In this document: piece after piece, positions 45,901 to 60,771 of the stretch | Position numbering within the stretch: position 1 is the first letter of the stretch | Layout: each line of letters starts with the position of its first letter | Made by a program: the position numbers and the translations under genes | DNA from: Calycina herbarum | Lineage: Eukaryota; Ascomycota; Leotiomycetes; Helotiales; Pezizellaceae | Direction: 5' to 3' | Assembly: GCA_001414485.1 (NCBI GenBank) | Contig: LLEY01000087.1 | Span: forward strand, 124,001-188,000 | DNA length: 64,000 nt | Notes under the pieces: generated by a model | The model's input: only the letters and a program-made list of their open reading frames with translations | Told to the model about the DNA's origin: nothing | Database searches by the model: none

Positions 45901-48900
45901 AACATTGCTTATAAGATTATAAGATTAAATTAAAAGAGAGTTATTATCTCTTAAAGCAGAAGCTTTAGTTATATAACTAGAAAAGCCTATAGAGAATAGA
46001 AAGTTATATAAAGGAAGGTATTAAGAAAAGATATATTAGAAGATCTAAGTTACTAATTACCTTAAATATACTTATTATTAAGAAGAAAGATAACCTAGAT
46101 AAGAGAGTATATATTAATTATTATAAAGTAAATCATACTATAGTTAAGAACGCTTATTCGCTGCTACCTAGCTAATACTTATAAGATAAGTTAGGTAAGG
46201 TAGTATAATTTACGAAATTAGATTAATAAAACGTTTATAGACTTATATAAATAAAAACTAGAGATAAATAGAAGATAGTATTTACCTTACTATTAAGCTT
46301 TTATAAATATATAGTTATACTATTTAGACTTTATAATATACTAGCTATATATTAGAGATAAAATAATAACATTTTAGAAGATCTTCTAAGAGTAATAGTA
46401 ATCTATTATCTAGATAATATCTTAATCTTCTTAGAAAAAGAAAAAGAATATAAGAGATATATTAAAGAGGTTTTATAATAACTTATAAAAGTAAACTCTT
46501 AGTTAAAACTCTTAAAATACGAGTTTAGAGTAACTTAGATACTTTTCCTAGAATAGGTATTTAGCTTAGAGAAAATAGAAATAGATCTAGTAAAGATCTA
46601 AGACATCTTAAACTAGAAGTTACTAGAGAATATAAAAGATATATAGTCCTTTCTTAGATTTATAAACTTTTACTATTTATTTATATAAGACTATATAAAG
46701 ATTACTAAACTAATAATAGCACTAGTTAAGAAAGCTATTAAATTTATTTAGAATAAATAAGCTAAGAACGCTTTTTAAAAGATTAAAGTAAGGTTTATAG
46801 AAAAACCTATTTTATATAACTTTAATATAGAAAAACTAAGTATAATTAAAACAGACGTCTTAGATATATTAATAGATACGATTTACCTATAACTAAATAA
46901 TAAGAGAAAACTTATACTTATTATATATTATTTTAAAATATTTAACCTAGTATAATAAAACTATAGTATCTTTAATAAAGAGTTACTTACTATAGTATTA
47001 GCTTTAGAATACTAGAGAATTTATTTATAGCTAGTAAAATACTTAGTTATAGTTCTATTTAATTATAAGAATCTTAGGATATTTATAATAACTAAGGAAC
47101 TTATAACTAGATAGTTAGCTAGATAGGTAGAGATATTAAGAGGATTTAATATTATTATTTAATATATAAAAGGAATGTTAAATACTTAAGCTAATACTCT
47201 TAGCTAAAAACCTAGATATAAGAGAAATAAAAAGTATAAGAAGATTATAATCTTAAAAACTCTTAAGAATAGAGACTTAGTACCTACTATATATAAAATT
47301 ATAGTAATAAATAATATTTAGATAGATAAAATTTAAAATATATATAAAGGTTATAATTAGTATATAAAAGGGAAATTATAGGTTTCTAGCTTATATATAA
47401 AAGAATTTATATAAGAATACTATACTATACCTACTTATAGTTACTAAGGAATTTATAGAACCTTCTAAAGAATAAGATAATACTACTATATTAATCAGTT
47501 ATCTACGATAGTTAAGGAAGTAATAGTAGAATATAATACCTATACTAGGAATAAGGCTTCCTACTATACTTTTTATAGATAAATAAACACTACTCTAATA
47601 CTATAAATACCTTAGAAATTAATATCTATAGATTTTATTATTAAATTACTAAAATCTAAAGATCTAATAATAGGAGTTAAGTATAACTTAATCCTAGTTA
47701 TTATAGAACGACTTATAAAATATATAATTTTAGTAGTATATATAGAGTTAAGTATAGCTAAGGAATTAGTATTCGTATTCCTTAGAGAAGTAGTCTTAAG
47801 ATATAGACTATCTAAAGAGATACTCTTAGATAGAGATAAACTCTTTACCTTAAAATTTTAAATTACTCTTATAAAACGATTAGGTATAAAAAGAAAGCTT
47901 TTAATAGCTTTTTACTCTTAAACAAATAGAGGAAATAAACATATAAACTAAGTAGTAGAAACATACTTTCGTTATTATATAAACTACTAGTAAAACAACT
48001 AAGTAGAACTGCTGCCTTTAGTATAGTTTATCTATAACAGTTTAGTAATAGAAATAATACTTATTATACTATTCTATACTAACTTTAGATATAAATTATT
48101 AGTATATTAAGAACCGCTGTCTACGACTATTAATAACTAGCTTACTTATATTTAGGTCTTAAAAATTAAGAGGTTATATAAGGAACTTATAGAGGATTTA
48201 TAGTTTATTATAGAAAGAAACGCGTACTATTATAATAAATAACGTAGTTAAGAGCTAACGTTAAAAGAGGGAGATAAAGTCTACTTAGTATAAAAAAACA
48301 TTAATATAAAAAGACTAAGTAATAAACTAGATTATAAAAAACTTAGACTATTTAAAATCAAATAAGTTAAGAGACCTTTAAATTATAAATTAGTACTACT
48401 AAAGATAATAAATATCTACCTAGTATTCTATATATCCCTACTCGAACTAGTACTACTAGGAGTACTACTAGCCCTATTTATAGAAATTTAACTAGTTAAT
48501 CTAAATACTAAATATAAAGTTAAAAGAATTCTTAACTATAGGATTATTAGAGGTAAGATTAAGTATTTAATTAAATAGTTAGATTACTTATATTTAGAAA
48601 ACACTTAGAAGCTAAAAAGCAATCTTAACTATTACTTAGTAGAACTTTAGAAGTTCTATTAGGAAAACCTAAGTTTACCTATATTTTATAGTCTAAAGAG
48701 AAAGCAGTAAAAAAGGCTAGGTTAAGAACTATCTCGGATTAGAAATCAGTAGAAATAGGTAAGGCTGCTAGATAAGCAACCTCCGCCTTCCGCTGCTCTT
48801 ATCCCTCTCTTTCTTTCTCTTCCTTCTCTTTTTTTTCTACCTCCTTAGTAGTATTAAGTTTATTAAGAAAATAAAGTCCTTAATAGAACATTTTATAACA

Positions 48901-49320
48901 CCTTTCTTTAAGAAAGGCCTTCTGCTTTCGTAACTATAGAATCTTCGTTATTACCTCCTTCTTCTCTCTATCCAGCTTCTCCTCTTATCTTTCGATAGAG
49001 AACCAGTTACTAGTATAAGAAACGTTCTTCTTCTAAACATCGTTAGTTCTATTATATTTTAACTTTAAATAAACATATTTAAAATATTAAGAAGATTAGA
49101 AGATATTAATAAAATATCTACGTTTTTATAAAGTATAGTAAGAACATAGTAATATTTTATTATAAACTATTTTAATACTTTTTATAAGAAGTATTTATTC
49201 TTCTTTCTTCTTTTATATAGAGTAGAATATAATAGAAAGGAAAGGATACTACTAGTACTCTAATAGAGTTTCTTAGCTTATACTTAAGTATAAGGACACG
49301 CTAGGCTAAGAAGGAGATAG

Positions 49321-49321
49321 T
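49321..49321 (+). other. Junction of internal region and 3' LTR, Gypsy A copy 3
   Basis: The bases just before the 3' LTR (AAGAAGGAGATAG) are purine-rich and match the position of a polypurine tract. Confidence 0.5.
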
Positions 49322-49768
49322 GTTATAAATTATATTATATATAATAAGTAGTTTAGACAGTGCTCTAATAGGATAAGGTACGATATTTAAGAAATAGAAG
49401 GTAATATAGGAAGGAATTAGTAATATAAAGGTATTTAGATATTCTAGGATCTTACTATTAGATAACTATTAGTAAGTTATATAATAGATCCTCTTAGATC
49501 TCTTAGAGGATCTAAAGGGATCTAGGGATCTAGGCTTATATAGAGATCTAGGTAGTATAGAAGATTCTATATATACTAGCACGTCTGTTATTAAGATAGA
49601 AGCTTTATACTTAACTTTAGTTATTAATCTTATTATCTTATTTAATATCCTTAATATAAGTAACGAGTTTACTTCTAAGTGAATAATCTAGCGTATCTAT
49701 ACTTCTTACCTATATACTAACCTTCGAGACTTAGTTACTTTTGTTTAGTTCGTTTGAGTTTCGTTATA
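49321..49768 (+). repeat. 3' LTR of Gypsy family A copy 3
   Basis: 448 bp, begins TGTTATAAATTA, ends CGTTATA; same length and order as the 5' LTR, differing by many transitions. Confidence 0.88.
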
Positions 49769-51556
49769 ACTTATTCTTTTTATTAAAAACAATCTTATTA
49801 CTATTTCTTAGAGCTTTCTAAATCCTCTTAATATTCTAAGTATATTCGGTTAAAAAGATCCTATAATAGTTCTAGTTATCTTAATATTCCTCTTCTTAGA
49901 CCTAGAAAACCTATATATCGATTTTTCTTTAGCTCTTTATATAAACAGCTCTCTATTACTCCTCCGAGTACTCCTCTCTCGAGTCCTTCTCTTAAGTTCT
50001 TATCTTCTTAGTTCTCTACCTTCGAAATAGCTTCTTTTATTAAGTAGATGCTTTCTAATAATGTTTCTCTATCTAACCCTAGCTCTAAATTCTAGGTAGC
50101 TCTAAGTTTTATTAGTAGAATTCCTAAAGTTATACTAGGTAATAGTTAAGGTTATTTCTTAGCTCTTAAGTGTTTTCTAAATATAGGTAATCTAACTATT
50201 TAACTAAATACTTAACTTATTCTTTAATAAGTTTATAGTTAAGAATCCTCTTAACTTTATACTTAGCGTTTAGGTTTACTAGTTAAATTTCTATAAGTAG
50301 AGCTAGTAGAGCTCCTAGTAGTACTGGTTTAAGTAGAGATATATAGAATACTAGATAGATGTTTATTATCTTTAGTAGTACTAATTTATAGTTTAAAGGT
50401 TTTCTAACTCGTTTAATTTTAAATAGTCTAAGTTTTTTATAATCTAGTTTATTACTTAGTCTTTTTATATTAATATTTTTTTATACTAAGTAGACTTTAT
50501 CTCTCTCTTTTAGTATTAGCTTCTAACTACGTTGTTTATTATAGTAATAAACTATAAGTCTTCTATAAGTTCTTTATATAACCTCTTAATCTTTAAGACC
50601 TAAATATAAGTAAGTTAATTATTAATAGTCGTAGACAGTAGTTCTTAATATACTAATAATTTATACTTATAATTAGTATAGAATAGTATAACAAGTGTTA
50701 TTTCTATTACTAAACTATTATAAATAAACTATACTAAGAGTAGTAGTTCTATCTAGTTATCTTACTAGTAGTTTATATAATAATAAAGGTATATTTTAAC
50801 TACTTAATTTATCTATTCGTTTCCTTTATTTATTTAAGAGTAGAAAGCTATAAAGAGCTTTCTTTTTATATCTAATCGCTTTATAAAAGCGATCTAAAAT
50901 TTTAAGATAAAGAGTTTATCTTTATCTAAGAGTATTTCTTTAAGTAGTCTATATCTTAAGACTACTTCTCTAAGAAACGCGAATACTAATTCCTTAGCTA
51001 TACTTAATTCTATATATATTATTAGAATTATATACTTCGTAAGTTATTCTATAATAACTAGGATCACGTTATACTTAACTTCTATTATTAGATCTTTAGA
51101 TTTTAGTAACTTAATAATAAAATCTATAGATATTAATCTCTAAGGTATTTATAGTATTAGAGTAGTGTTTATCTATTTATAAGGAGTATAGTAGGAAGCT
51201 TTATTCCTAGTATAGGTATTATATTCTACTATTACTTCCTTAACTATTATAGATAATCGATTAATATAGTAGTATTATCTTATTCTCTAGAGAGTTCTAC
51301 GAATCTCTTAGTAGCTATAAGTAGGTATAGTATAGTATTCTTATACGAACTTCTTTATATATAAGCTAGGAACCTATAGTTTCCCTTTTATATACTAGTT
51401 ATAACCTTTATAAATACTTTAAATTTTATCTATCTAGATGTTATTTATTACTACTATCTTATATATAGTAGGTACTAAGTTACTATTTTTATTATATCTT
51501 AATATTACTATATTAATATATTTTTTATTTTCCTTATAGCCTAGTTTCTAGCTTAG

Positions 51557-51693
51557 TGTTAAGATTCAAGTTTAGTGAATAAGTTCGGCTATTTTTCGGA
51601 AATTAGTTCGTATACTATGTAGTTTAGTTAAATAGCCTTCCTACTTAGAGAACTCTTCTCTTCTTATAGACAATCTAATATACTACTATTATA
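51557..51693 (+). repeat. 5' LTR of Gypsy family B
   Basis: 137 bp, TGTTAAGATTC...CTACTATTATA; differs from the 3' LTR at only a few positions. Confidence 0.9.
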
Positions 51694-54600
51694 TATTATC
51701 TACCTTTATCTTTACATCGTATAATAGGTATTACCGTCGTATTATAAGATAAGCACAAACGATAATAGCGGCTTTAAAGGATAGGCGAGTATAGCGAGTA
51801 TAGGCCTTTCTAACCTTTAAAGTCTATTTACTTCGCTCTCTTATAACACTCTATCCTCCTCTAAATCTATAAGAGCCTACACGCTCGAAGAACTTAGGGA
51901 ATTTATTAAAAACCCTAGTACTATACTAGGCGATGTAGAAAGCGTCTGAAACGCTCTTTAAGATCTCTTAACTAAGTATAGCGTACTCGAGAGCTAATAC
52001 TACATAGCCTAACGTAGCGAGGAAGAGATAGAAACAGACCTTAAAAACGAGTAGAGGATAACCGCTGATTTATAAGGTTAACTTTAGGTTATATAAGTGC
52101 AACTTAATTAAGCTCGAGCTTAAGCTTAAGCTTAAGCCGCCTAAACTTAAGCCTAACCCCCTCCTCCTCTACTACCGATTCACTTAGCGTCTACTTAACT
52201 AGTAACTTAAGCGTTTCCTCTACCTCTACCTCCTCCCCCGGCACTCCGGTCTTAACCTTTCATAGATCCTTAACGGTTCGGCGGCATTCGACGCTCTACT
52301 GCTGAACTCTATACTTATATTATCGACTTAAGGTTGAAATTAGCTGAGAATGCGGATTAGTAGGCTACTAAGCGAAGTAGGATAGCCTACGTTTTAAGCA
52401 CTCTAGAGAGTAACGCCTGGAAATATATTAACCTATATATTAACGACAACGGCTCTTTCAAACCTACTCTACGATTAGTCGATAGTATACTAGACGTTCT
52501 ACGTCGAACGTTTAGTAATATTTATAGCTAGTTAGATAGTTAATAGTTACTTAAGAAGGAAACTTAAGAACTCCGCCTTACTAAGCAGTTTTTAAGTTTA
52601 TTCTTAGTACTAGCTTCTACTTCGAGAAACGAGGGCTTTCTAGTTATCGACCTTTTAATATAGAATATAGACAGACGAATTCACGCTTAAGTCCTTTCTA
52701 GCGGTTGCTATAGAGATAATATGTTCCTTTACGACCTGGTTAATCTCGTCTAGGAGTAAGACTAGAACTGTTAGAAGATCTTTAGTAAGCACTTTATAAA
52801 AGCTAAGCCTACTAAACCTACGCCTCTAGACTTTACCTCTTACGTTATCCTAATACCTGTCGCTTCTACTACCTCTACTTACGATAACTCTATAGAACTC
52901 GATATACTAAAGGTAGCTGGTAAGCTGATTTAGATAAAGAAAGATATAGAAGAGAAGCGCTATATAAAGACTAACGAGGAGAAGAAGGCTTATAAAGCCT
53001 ACTAGGTTATATATAGCCTCTGCTACTATTATAACAGCTCTAATCATAGTATTAGTATTACTAGCTACCTAAAACTCAAAGCTCGGGAAGCTGCTAAAGC
53101 TACGAAGGAGGCGGGAAAAGCTTAGTCTCTAACGAAAGTTGTCGTCAAAGACGTGTTCGGAAGAAGCTACTAAGGATATTATCCTTAGAGGAAAGATAAC
53201 AAAGTATAATAGAAGTCTCTTATAAGATAGTATAACATAGAAATATAAATAAACGAACATCCTCTCTTATATACTTTATACTTAACTCTAGGGCCTCAGC
53301 TTAGTACTTTATTAATTTCGATTATATATAAAAAACCGGGTTTACTTTAACCTCTCTTACTCGACCTCGACGACTCTGTATTACCGACGAGAGACCTTCT
53401 ACAGCTAAGGACGTAACTTATATAGTAATTTTAGATATAATTATTAGGAAGTATATAAAGCGAGATCAGCGCTTCTATGTTACTAAAATCGCCTTCTACG
53501 ATATTATCGTTGGATATCCTTAGCTTACTCTATATAACTCTTCTATCGATTAGATAAGTTATAAGATTATCTTTAATTTAGAGCATTATAGAGAACACTA
53601 TATACTAAAACGACTAGACTTAGTATAAGTTCGGTGTATAAAACACGACTTCTCCTACGTCCTAAGACCTCGGAAGGTTAGCGCCGCCGCCTTTCACTGG
53701 TTAGCCCTTACCTATAGCGTAGAGGTTTTCTCGCTCTCTATTTTTAAGATTAACAAACGACTTAAGAAACTCGGCTAACGCTCTAAAGACCTTCGGAGTT
53801 TATACCGTATAGAGAGGGATCTAATAGAAGGTAAGAACGATTAGCAGCTAACAGCTGCTAAACTTTACCTTCGTAGAGCCTTTTTAAACGATATCTAGAA
53901 AGCACTTACAAAATACGAGAACTCTAGGAAGCAGGTTAACTCTAAAACATTACTTCTCTCTTATTTAAAGAAGTAGTCGTCTTAACTATTTAACTACTAG
54001 GAAGCAGACATACTTCTACCTTACTAGGATTATAACTTAAAGATCGATCTAAAGCCTGGTTCTTCCCCTTCTTATAGACCGCTATATAATATATCTATCC
54101 TAGAGCTAGAGGTCTTATAGAAATATTTAGATAAGCAACTTTAAAAAGGATTTATTCGAGTAAGTAAATCCTTAGCAGCCTCCCTAGTCCTGTTCGTAAA
54201 GAAGCTAGGCAGAGGCCTATGTTTTTATATCGACTACTAAGCCTTAAATAATATAACGATTAAGAACCGATACTTAATACCCCGAATCTAGGAGATACTC
54301 CAGAGGCTTAGCAAAGCTAAGTACTATACTAAGGTAGATATTATCGTAGCCTTTAATTATATCTGAATTTATAAGAGAGATAAGTGGCTTACTACTTTTA
54401 ACACTTACTACAGCCTTTTTAAGTCTCTAGTTATACTATTCAGCCTTTCAAACGCGCTAGCAACGTAGTAGGCTAGAATTAATAAGGTCCTTCGCCTGTT
54501 CTTAGACATCTTCTATACTACTTATATCGACGATATACTTATCTATTTAGACGACCTAGATTCGTACCGAAAGCATGTCGAGCAGGTGTTTAAAGCTCTT

Positions 54601-57095
54601 AAAGAGGCGGGTTTTCACTTAGATATTAAGAAATATTAGTTTAAGGTTTAGGAGGTTAACTACCTTAGTATAATCATCTCTACTAACGGCGTACGAATAG
54701 ACCCTAAGAAGATCTCAGCTATTATAAACTAGGAAACTCTAGCTAACCTTAAAGACCTTTAAGCATTCCTTAGCTTCTTTAACTTTTACTAGCGTTTCGT
54801 TGAGAATTTTTTAAAGCTAGCAAAGCTACTAAACTTACTATCTAAGAAAGGCGCGTACTAGGATTAGTCCGAGGTTTATAAGAAGGCGTTCTAAGCACTT
54901 AAGCGAGCTTTTACCTCTATACCGATATTAAAGCACTTCGACTCTAAGAAAGAAGCCGTCGTAGAATACGACTCCTCTAACTACGTCTTATCTAGGATAT
55001 TATCCTAATACTACGATAGGGTTTTATACCTTATAGCCTTTATATTAAAAGTCCTTAACCTAGCTAAGTATAATTATAAGATCTACGATAAGGAACTACT
55101 TACTATAGTACGTTTGTTCGAGTCCTAGCGTTCGGAGTTAGTCGGTATAGCGTACTCTATTATAGTTATTACTAACTACTCGAACCTAAAGTACTTTATA
55201 ACTACTAAGTAACTTACTCGCTACTAAGTCTAATAAAGTAAGTTCCTTTCCGAATTCGACTTTAAGATTACACTAGTCTTAGCAAAGTAGAACAGAAAGT
55301 TAGACTCTTTTATACGCTGCTCTTAGGACCTTCCAAAGAGGGATAATAACCCTCGTATCTTATACTAGTAGTAGTTACTTCTTAAACCTTAAAATTTAGA
55401 CCCTGCTATTCGTCTTATACCCCTTAACAACGATAGCGAATTAGAAGACGAAGAACTCGAGCCTAACTTAGAATCTACTCTATCTACCGAGTTAGAACCT
55501 AAATTAGAACTAGGGGATAAAGATAAATCCTATAACTATGCTTTAGCTAGGATATTAGAGGAGAGGTACGAAGAAGACCTCTTTTAGAAGAGGATTTCTA
55601 AGGAAATAAGTAAGAAGGATCGTACCCCCTATTCTAAGGAAGTCGCGCTATCCGAGTATACTATTATTAATAATAGGTTATACTTCCGAGATAGACTCTA
55701 TATCCCGGATATAGAACTTCGCGTATAGCTCCTTTAGAAAGCCTACGACTTAGTCGAAAGTAGACACCCTAGCAAGAACAAGCTATTTAAGTTAGTCTCC
55801 TAATACTATTAGTAGCCTAGATTATACAAGGATATAGCCCAGTTTTACTAAGCGTACGAAAGCTGCCTTTATAATAAGTATTCTCAGCTACGTTACTAAG
55901 GTACTTTAAAACCACTTCCGATACTACTTTAAAGATAGAGAGACCTATCAGTGGATTTCATAGGGCCTATTCTGAAAGTAGAGGGATTTAACACTATTAT
56001 AGTAATAACTAACCGCCTTACTAAGGACTGTTATATTATCTCTTACCGTTCTACTATAACTACTATCGACCTTGCTCGCTTGTTTATACAGGAGGTATAG
56101 AAGCTCTATAGCTTACTAGACACGCTCGTCTCCGATCGAGGACCCTTGTTCGTCTTAGACTTTTAGAGAGCAGTCTACGATATACTTCGTATTCGAGTAA
56201 ACCTTTCCACAGCCTATTACCTAGAGATAGACTGCTAAACAGAAATTACAAACAAATCTATAGCTGAATACCTTCGCTAGTATATCGCCTTTACTTAAGC
56301 TAATTAGGTATAGTTCCTACTATTAGTAGAGTTCGCTTTACGAAACATAGTTACTACTGTAACTAATATATCCCCGTTCTTTATAAATCACGGCTACTAC
56401 CCTCGTATAAGTTTCAGCCTACCTCGATCACTTACACTTACCTCTTAAAACGCTCTTATAGAGAGGACGTTCGCTTAAAAGATAGAGGACATCTTAAAGT
56501 TATTATAAACGAACCTACTTATTATAAGAGATACTATAGAAGAGGCAGCTAATACTAACTAATCACCTACACTAGCTTACCGCGTTAGTAATCTAGTTAT
56601 ACTAAGCACGAGAAATATTAAGTCTATAAGACCTATTTCCAAGTTCGATGCCAGGTATATTAGTCCTTTTCGAGTACTCTAAGTTGTTAACTCCTACTCT
56701 TATAAGCTCGACTTACCTGTAGAGTTGTAGCCTATCTACCTGGTTTTCTATACTAATTTATTACACCTCTCCGCTAGTGCTCCGTTACCTAGGTAACAAA
56801 ACCCTCTACTACCACTAGTTACTATAGGCGATAACGGTTAATCTCTTTAGGCAGTAGAGGAGATAGTAGATTCTCGAAGGCAGAATAGAGGTTTTAAGTA
56901 CCTTATTCGCTAGCGTAGATATAACGAGGACGAGAATACTTAGGAACCTTTAGTAAACGTTATTAGTAGTACTGACTCTATTCGTACGTTTGAGAGCAGA
57001 TTCTTTACAAAGCTTAAGCCTACTAAGGACGAACGATTACGAGCTTTCTAAGAGCTCTATAATAGTATACATGTTTGAGAGAAGGAGGGACCTTA

Positions 57096-57232
57096 TGTTA
57101 AGATTCAAGTTTAGTGAATAAGTTCGGCTATTTTTCAGAAATTGATTCGTATACTATGTAGTTTAGTTAAATAGCCTTCCTACTTAGAGAACTCTTCTCT
57201 CCTTATAGACAATCTAATACACTACTATTATA
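57096..57232 (+). repeat. 3' LTR of Gypsy family B
   Basis: 137 bp, same ends as the 5' LTR; differences are mostly transitions (e.g. CGGAAATTAG versus CAGAAATTGA). Confidence 0.9.
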
Positions 57233-58910
57233 CTTAGAGTATTAGCTTAAGTATTACTTATTCTACTAATATATTAAATAATTATCTTAAATTCTACTAA
57301 AGTTTTAGACTACCTAGCTAGGCGTCTAGTAATAAGTTCCTTAGTTATAGTAAACGTTTTTAGGTTTAGATAATTAGTAAGTACTATTACTAGGTACGAC
57401 GTACTCTAGAGGTAAATCCTCTATTCTTTAAGAGCTAGAACAATAGTTATAAGTTCTTTATTATAAATACTATAGTTCTATTATACTATATTAAAAGTTT
57501 TTAAGAAATATACTATAAGTATAAGTTTTCCTATCTTATTTAGTTAGAGATATATAGCGTCTACTACTATATCTAAGATATCTATTTCTATTATACTTAG
57601 TTTCTTATAATTAAAATTATATAGAATAGGTTTTATTATAAACTACTCTTTAATTTCCTAGAAGGTCTTTTTAGTCTTCTTATCTTAGATAAAAGTCATA
57701 GCTTTTCTAGTTAGTATTAATATAGGTTTTATAATCTTTATATAGTTCTTAATAAATAGTTAATAGAAATTAGTAAATCTTAAGAAGGATTATATATCTT
57801 TAACATTCTTTAGTAATTTCTATTTAATAACTATATAAATCTTTTCTAGATCTATTTCTATTTTTCCTAGGCTAAATACCTATCTTAGGAAGAGAGTTCT
57901 TTTAACTTTAAACTTATATTTTAAGAGTTTTAGACAAGAGTCTACTTTAGTAAGTCTTTATAAGACTTCCTTTATATAGCTCTTATATTCTTCTAGATTT
58001 TTAGAAAAAATTAATATATTATCTAGGTAATATATAACAGTTACTCTTAGAAGATCTTCTAGAATACTATTATTCTATCTCTAATAAGTAGCTAGTATAT
58101 TAGTTAAACTAAAAGATATTACTATATACTTATAGAGTTCTAATAGTAAGATAAACGTAGTCTTCTATTTATAGCCTACTTTAATTCTAATTAATCTATA
58201 AGTATTCTATTAATCTAGTTTTATAAATTTCTTTACTTAGCTTAACTTGTTCTATAAGTACTAGCTAGTTAGTAATAGATAAGCGTTCTTAATTATTATA
58301 TTATTTAATTCTCTATAATTAATATATACTTATTTATTTAGATTATCTCTTTTCTTAATAATAAGTATATTTAAGGAGATAAGCGATTTAGATTTTTAAA
58401 TATATCCTTTCTTTATTTCTTATTAGATATAACTTTCTAATAAAGCTAAGTTATTCTAGTTATATAGTTAAAGCTTCTACTTCTTAAGATTATAACTCTT
58501 TATTAATTTAATCTTATAATTCTATAGTTAATATTTAAGAAGAGTATATATGTCTTCTAGGTCTTTAAACAACTTTATAAATTCTCTATACTATATAGGT
58601 ATTTTATTATCAGCTTTCTTACTAACTTATAAAAGACTTTAGACAAGGTGTTCTAGTACTTTAGAAGAAGTAGTACTAACCTTATTCTAGCTTTAAAGTT
58701 ATAAATACGAACCTATATATTTATATTAACTAAAGGTTATTATTCTAGCCTTCTAATCGATTTCTAGATTATGTTTCTAAATCTATAGTATACTAAGTAT
58801 TACTTTCTTACTTCTTATTTTAATAATATTAAATTATATATCTAAATAGTATTCTTTAATATTAACTTTTACTAGAATAGTTTACTAATTAATAATTCTA
58901 TTTTAGTATA

Positions 58911-60771
58911 ACGTAGTATACCAGGACCTCGTGATTATTAGGACCTCGTGAATTTTTTCCCTACCTCACTACCTCTAACTTTAATATACGTTTTCTTAAC
59001 AACTACTTAATAGAATCTTAAACCTAAGAAGCTCGAATTATCTTAGCTATTAAAGCTATTCGATTATCTAAACGAATAAACCGTAGTAAAGCTATAAAGC
59101 TATATAGAGTCTCTTATTCTATACTTACTAATAGAATAGCTAGTTGAACTACTCTTAGTAAACGCTGGCTAGCAAATTATAAAATAACTATAATAGAAGA
59201 GGAGGTAATTATTCAAAATATACTTAATCTAGATATAAGAGGCTTTACGCCCCGGCTAGGTAGTGTAGAAGATATAGCAAATTATATACTCGAGTTGTAT
59301 AGAGGATAACGTGTTAGAAAGAACTAGGTATAACGATTTATATAATAACGTTTAGAACTAAAGACGCGTTTTAATCGCGTTTACGATTTCTAAAGGGCCT
59401 TGTACAAAGATCCTAAGCTAATTAGCGCGTAGTTTCAACTAGTAGAGAATATATAGGCGAAATATAGAATCTAAGACTACGATTTCTATAACTTTAACGA
59501 GACTAGTTTTATAATAGGTATTATCTATGCTAGAATAGTTGTTATATACGCTAATCGACGTAGTAGAGGCAAGGCTGTCTAGCTAGGCAATCGGGAATAG
59601 GCTATAGCAATTATCTATATTAATAGAGAGGGTTCAAGTATCCCTCTATTCTTAGTAGTTTAAGGGAAAAATCACCTTACTAGTTAGTATACTAAGAGCG
59701 GTCTTCCTAATAACTAGGTTATTAAACCAACTAGTAATAGATAGACTAATAATAAGACAGGCTTAGAATAGCTAGAACACTTCGATAAGCATACTCGTGG
59801 TTATATAAAAGAGCTATATCGAATATTAGTTCTAGATAGGCATAAGAGTTATAAATCAGCAGTATTCTAAGAGTATTACAAGTTATATAACATTATTACT
59901 CTTTGCCTACCTCCTTATTCGTCTTATCTAACCTAGCTACTCGACGTTAGGTGTTTTAGTATTCTTAAACGCATGTATAAGCGTCAAATTAAGACGTTTA
60001 TTAAGGCTTATATAAACTATATTACCAAGGTCGAGTTCTTTCTTATGTTTTATATAGCCTACAACTAGTTAATAACAACCTAAAACGCTAAAGCTAGGTT
60101 CTATAGAGCTAGTCTAGTGCCTCTAGAACCCTGGACTGTGATCTTAAAGCTTAATATTAAGTTATAGACTCCTATACCTACCGAACCCCCCTCTGCCGAC
60201 GCTACCCCTTAGGTCTCCTAGACTCCTCGTAACCCTTCTAGAGCTCTTTTGTAATCAACTCTTGTTAAGGATCGTATTACTTATTACTAAGGAAGCTTGC
60301 TAACACCTATTTTCTAGACAATCGCTTTGTTAGCAAAAGGTACAGAGCGATTAGCCTATAAGGTAACTCTCTTATTAGCTGAGGTCCGTACACTTCGAAT
60401 AGTAAATAAAGCCCTTAGTAAACGCCAGAGGGCTAAAAATACCCGTGTTCAAGAAGGAGGTATACTTACTATAGAGGATACATAGGACGGATTAGCCTAG
60501 AAGAATACAGAGGAGCAGGTTCGACGTAATAAGCGCTCTAGAGAGGGTAGAGAAGATAAAGAATAAACGACTTAGCAACGTTATAGTACTTATAGAAAAA
60601 CTAGTTATAATACGTAGACGTGTTAAGAAGTTGTAGATACATCTAGTTTATTAGATTCCAAGTAGTTTTAATTAATTTAATATGTTATAGTAGTTTTATT
60701 ATATTTTAAAGTAGTAGAGTAGGAAAAAATTCACGAGGTTCTGATAATTACGAGGTCCTGGTATACCACGT
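58911..60771 (+). mobile_element. pogo/Fot-type element P4, 1,861 bp
   Basis: TIRs start ACGT(A/G)GTATACCAGGACCT and hold the motif AGGACCTCGTGATTAT twice at each end; TA at 58909-58910 and 60772-60773, with the empty site seen in Gypsy copy 3 near 45,525. Plus-strand transposase remnant: HTH_Tc5-like region about 59,180-59,420, F-Y-N-F-N-E-T-S-F-I-I-G box at about 59,482-59,518, basic C terminus about 60,400-60,640. Full length, so the age of insertion is later than the host Gypsy. Confidence 0.88.

Larger units (their letters stand above)
42493..49768 (+). mobile_element. Ty3/Gypsy family A, copy 3, complete, 7,276 bp
   Basis: Two 448-bp LTRs and a perfect 5-bp TSD ACTTA (42488-42492, 49769-49773). 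Order gag-protease-RT-RNase H-integrase on the plus strand: gag about 42,980-43,950 with a damaged CCHC near 43,855-43,900; protease box D-L-G-V-I-N-N-F-I near 45,415-45,450 (from D-S/T-G-A); RT box Y-L-D-N-I-L-I-F (from YLDD) at 46,407-46,430; RNase H about 46,850-47,200; integrase about 47,400-48,300; chromodomain-like tail about 48,300-48,500. Nearly devoid of CpA/TpG; stops everywhere. It landed in the 3' untranslated part of another copy of its own family. Confidence 0.9.
51557..57232 (+). mobile_element. Ty3/Gypsy family B, complete, 5,676 bp
   Basis: Identical-length 137-bp LTRs and 5-bp TSD CTTAG (51552-51556, 57233-57237); the empty site is seen near 47,195 in copy 3 of family A. Polypurine tract AGAGAAGGAGGGA just before the 3' LTR. 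Plus strand: gag about 52,300-53,100 with a partly lost CCHC near 53,020-53,070; RT with F-Y-I-D-Y (54,220), L-N-N-I-T-I-K-N-R-Y-L-I-P-R-I and the catalytic box Y-I-D-D-I-L-I-Y at 54,523-54,546, aspartates intact; RNase H about 54,950-55,200; integrase about 55,750-56,500; a chromodomain-like tail near 56,850-56,960. Fewer RIP changes than the element it entered, but in-frame TAG/TAA remain. Confidence 0.9.
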
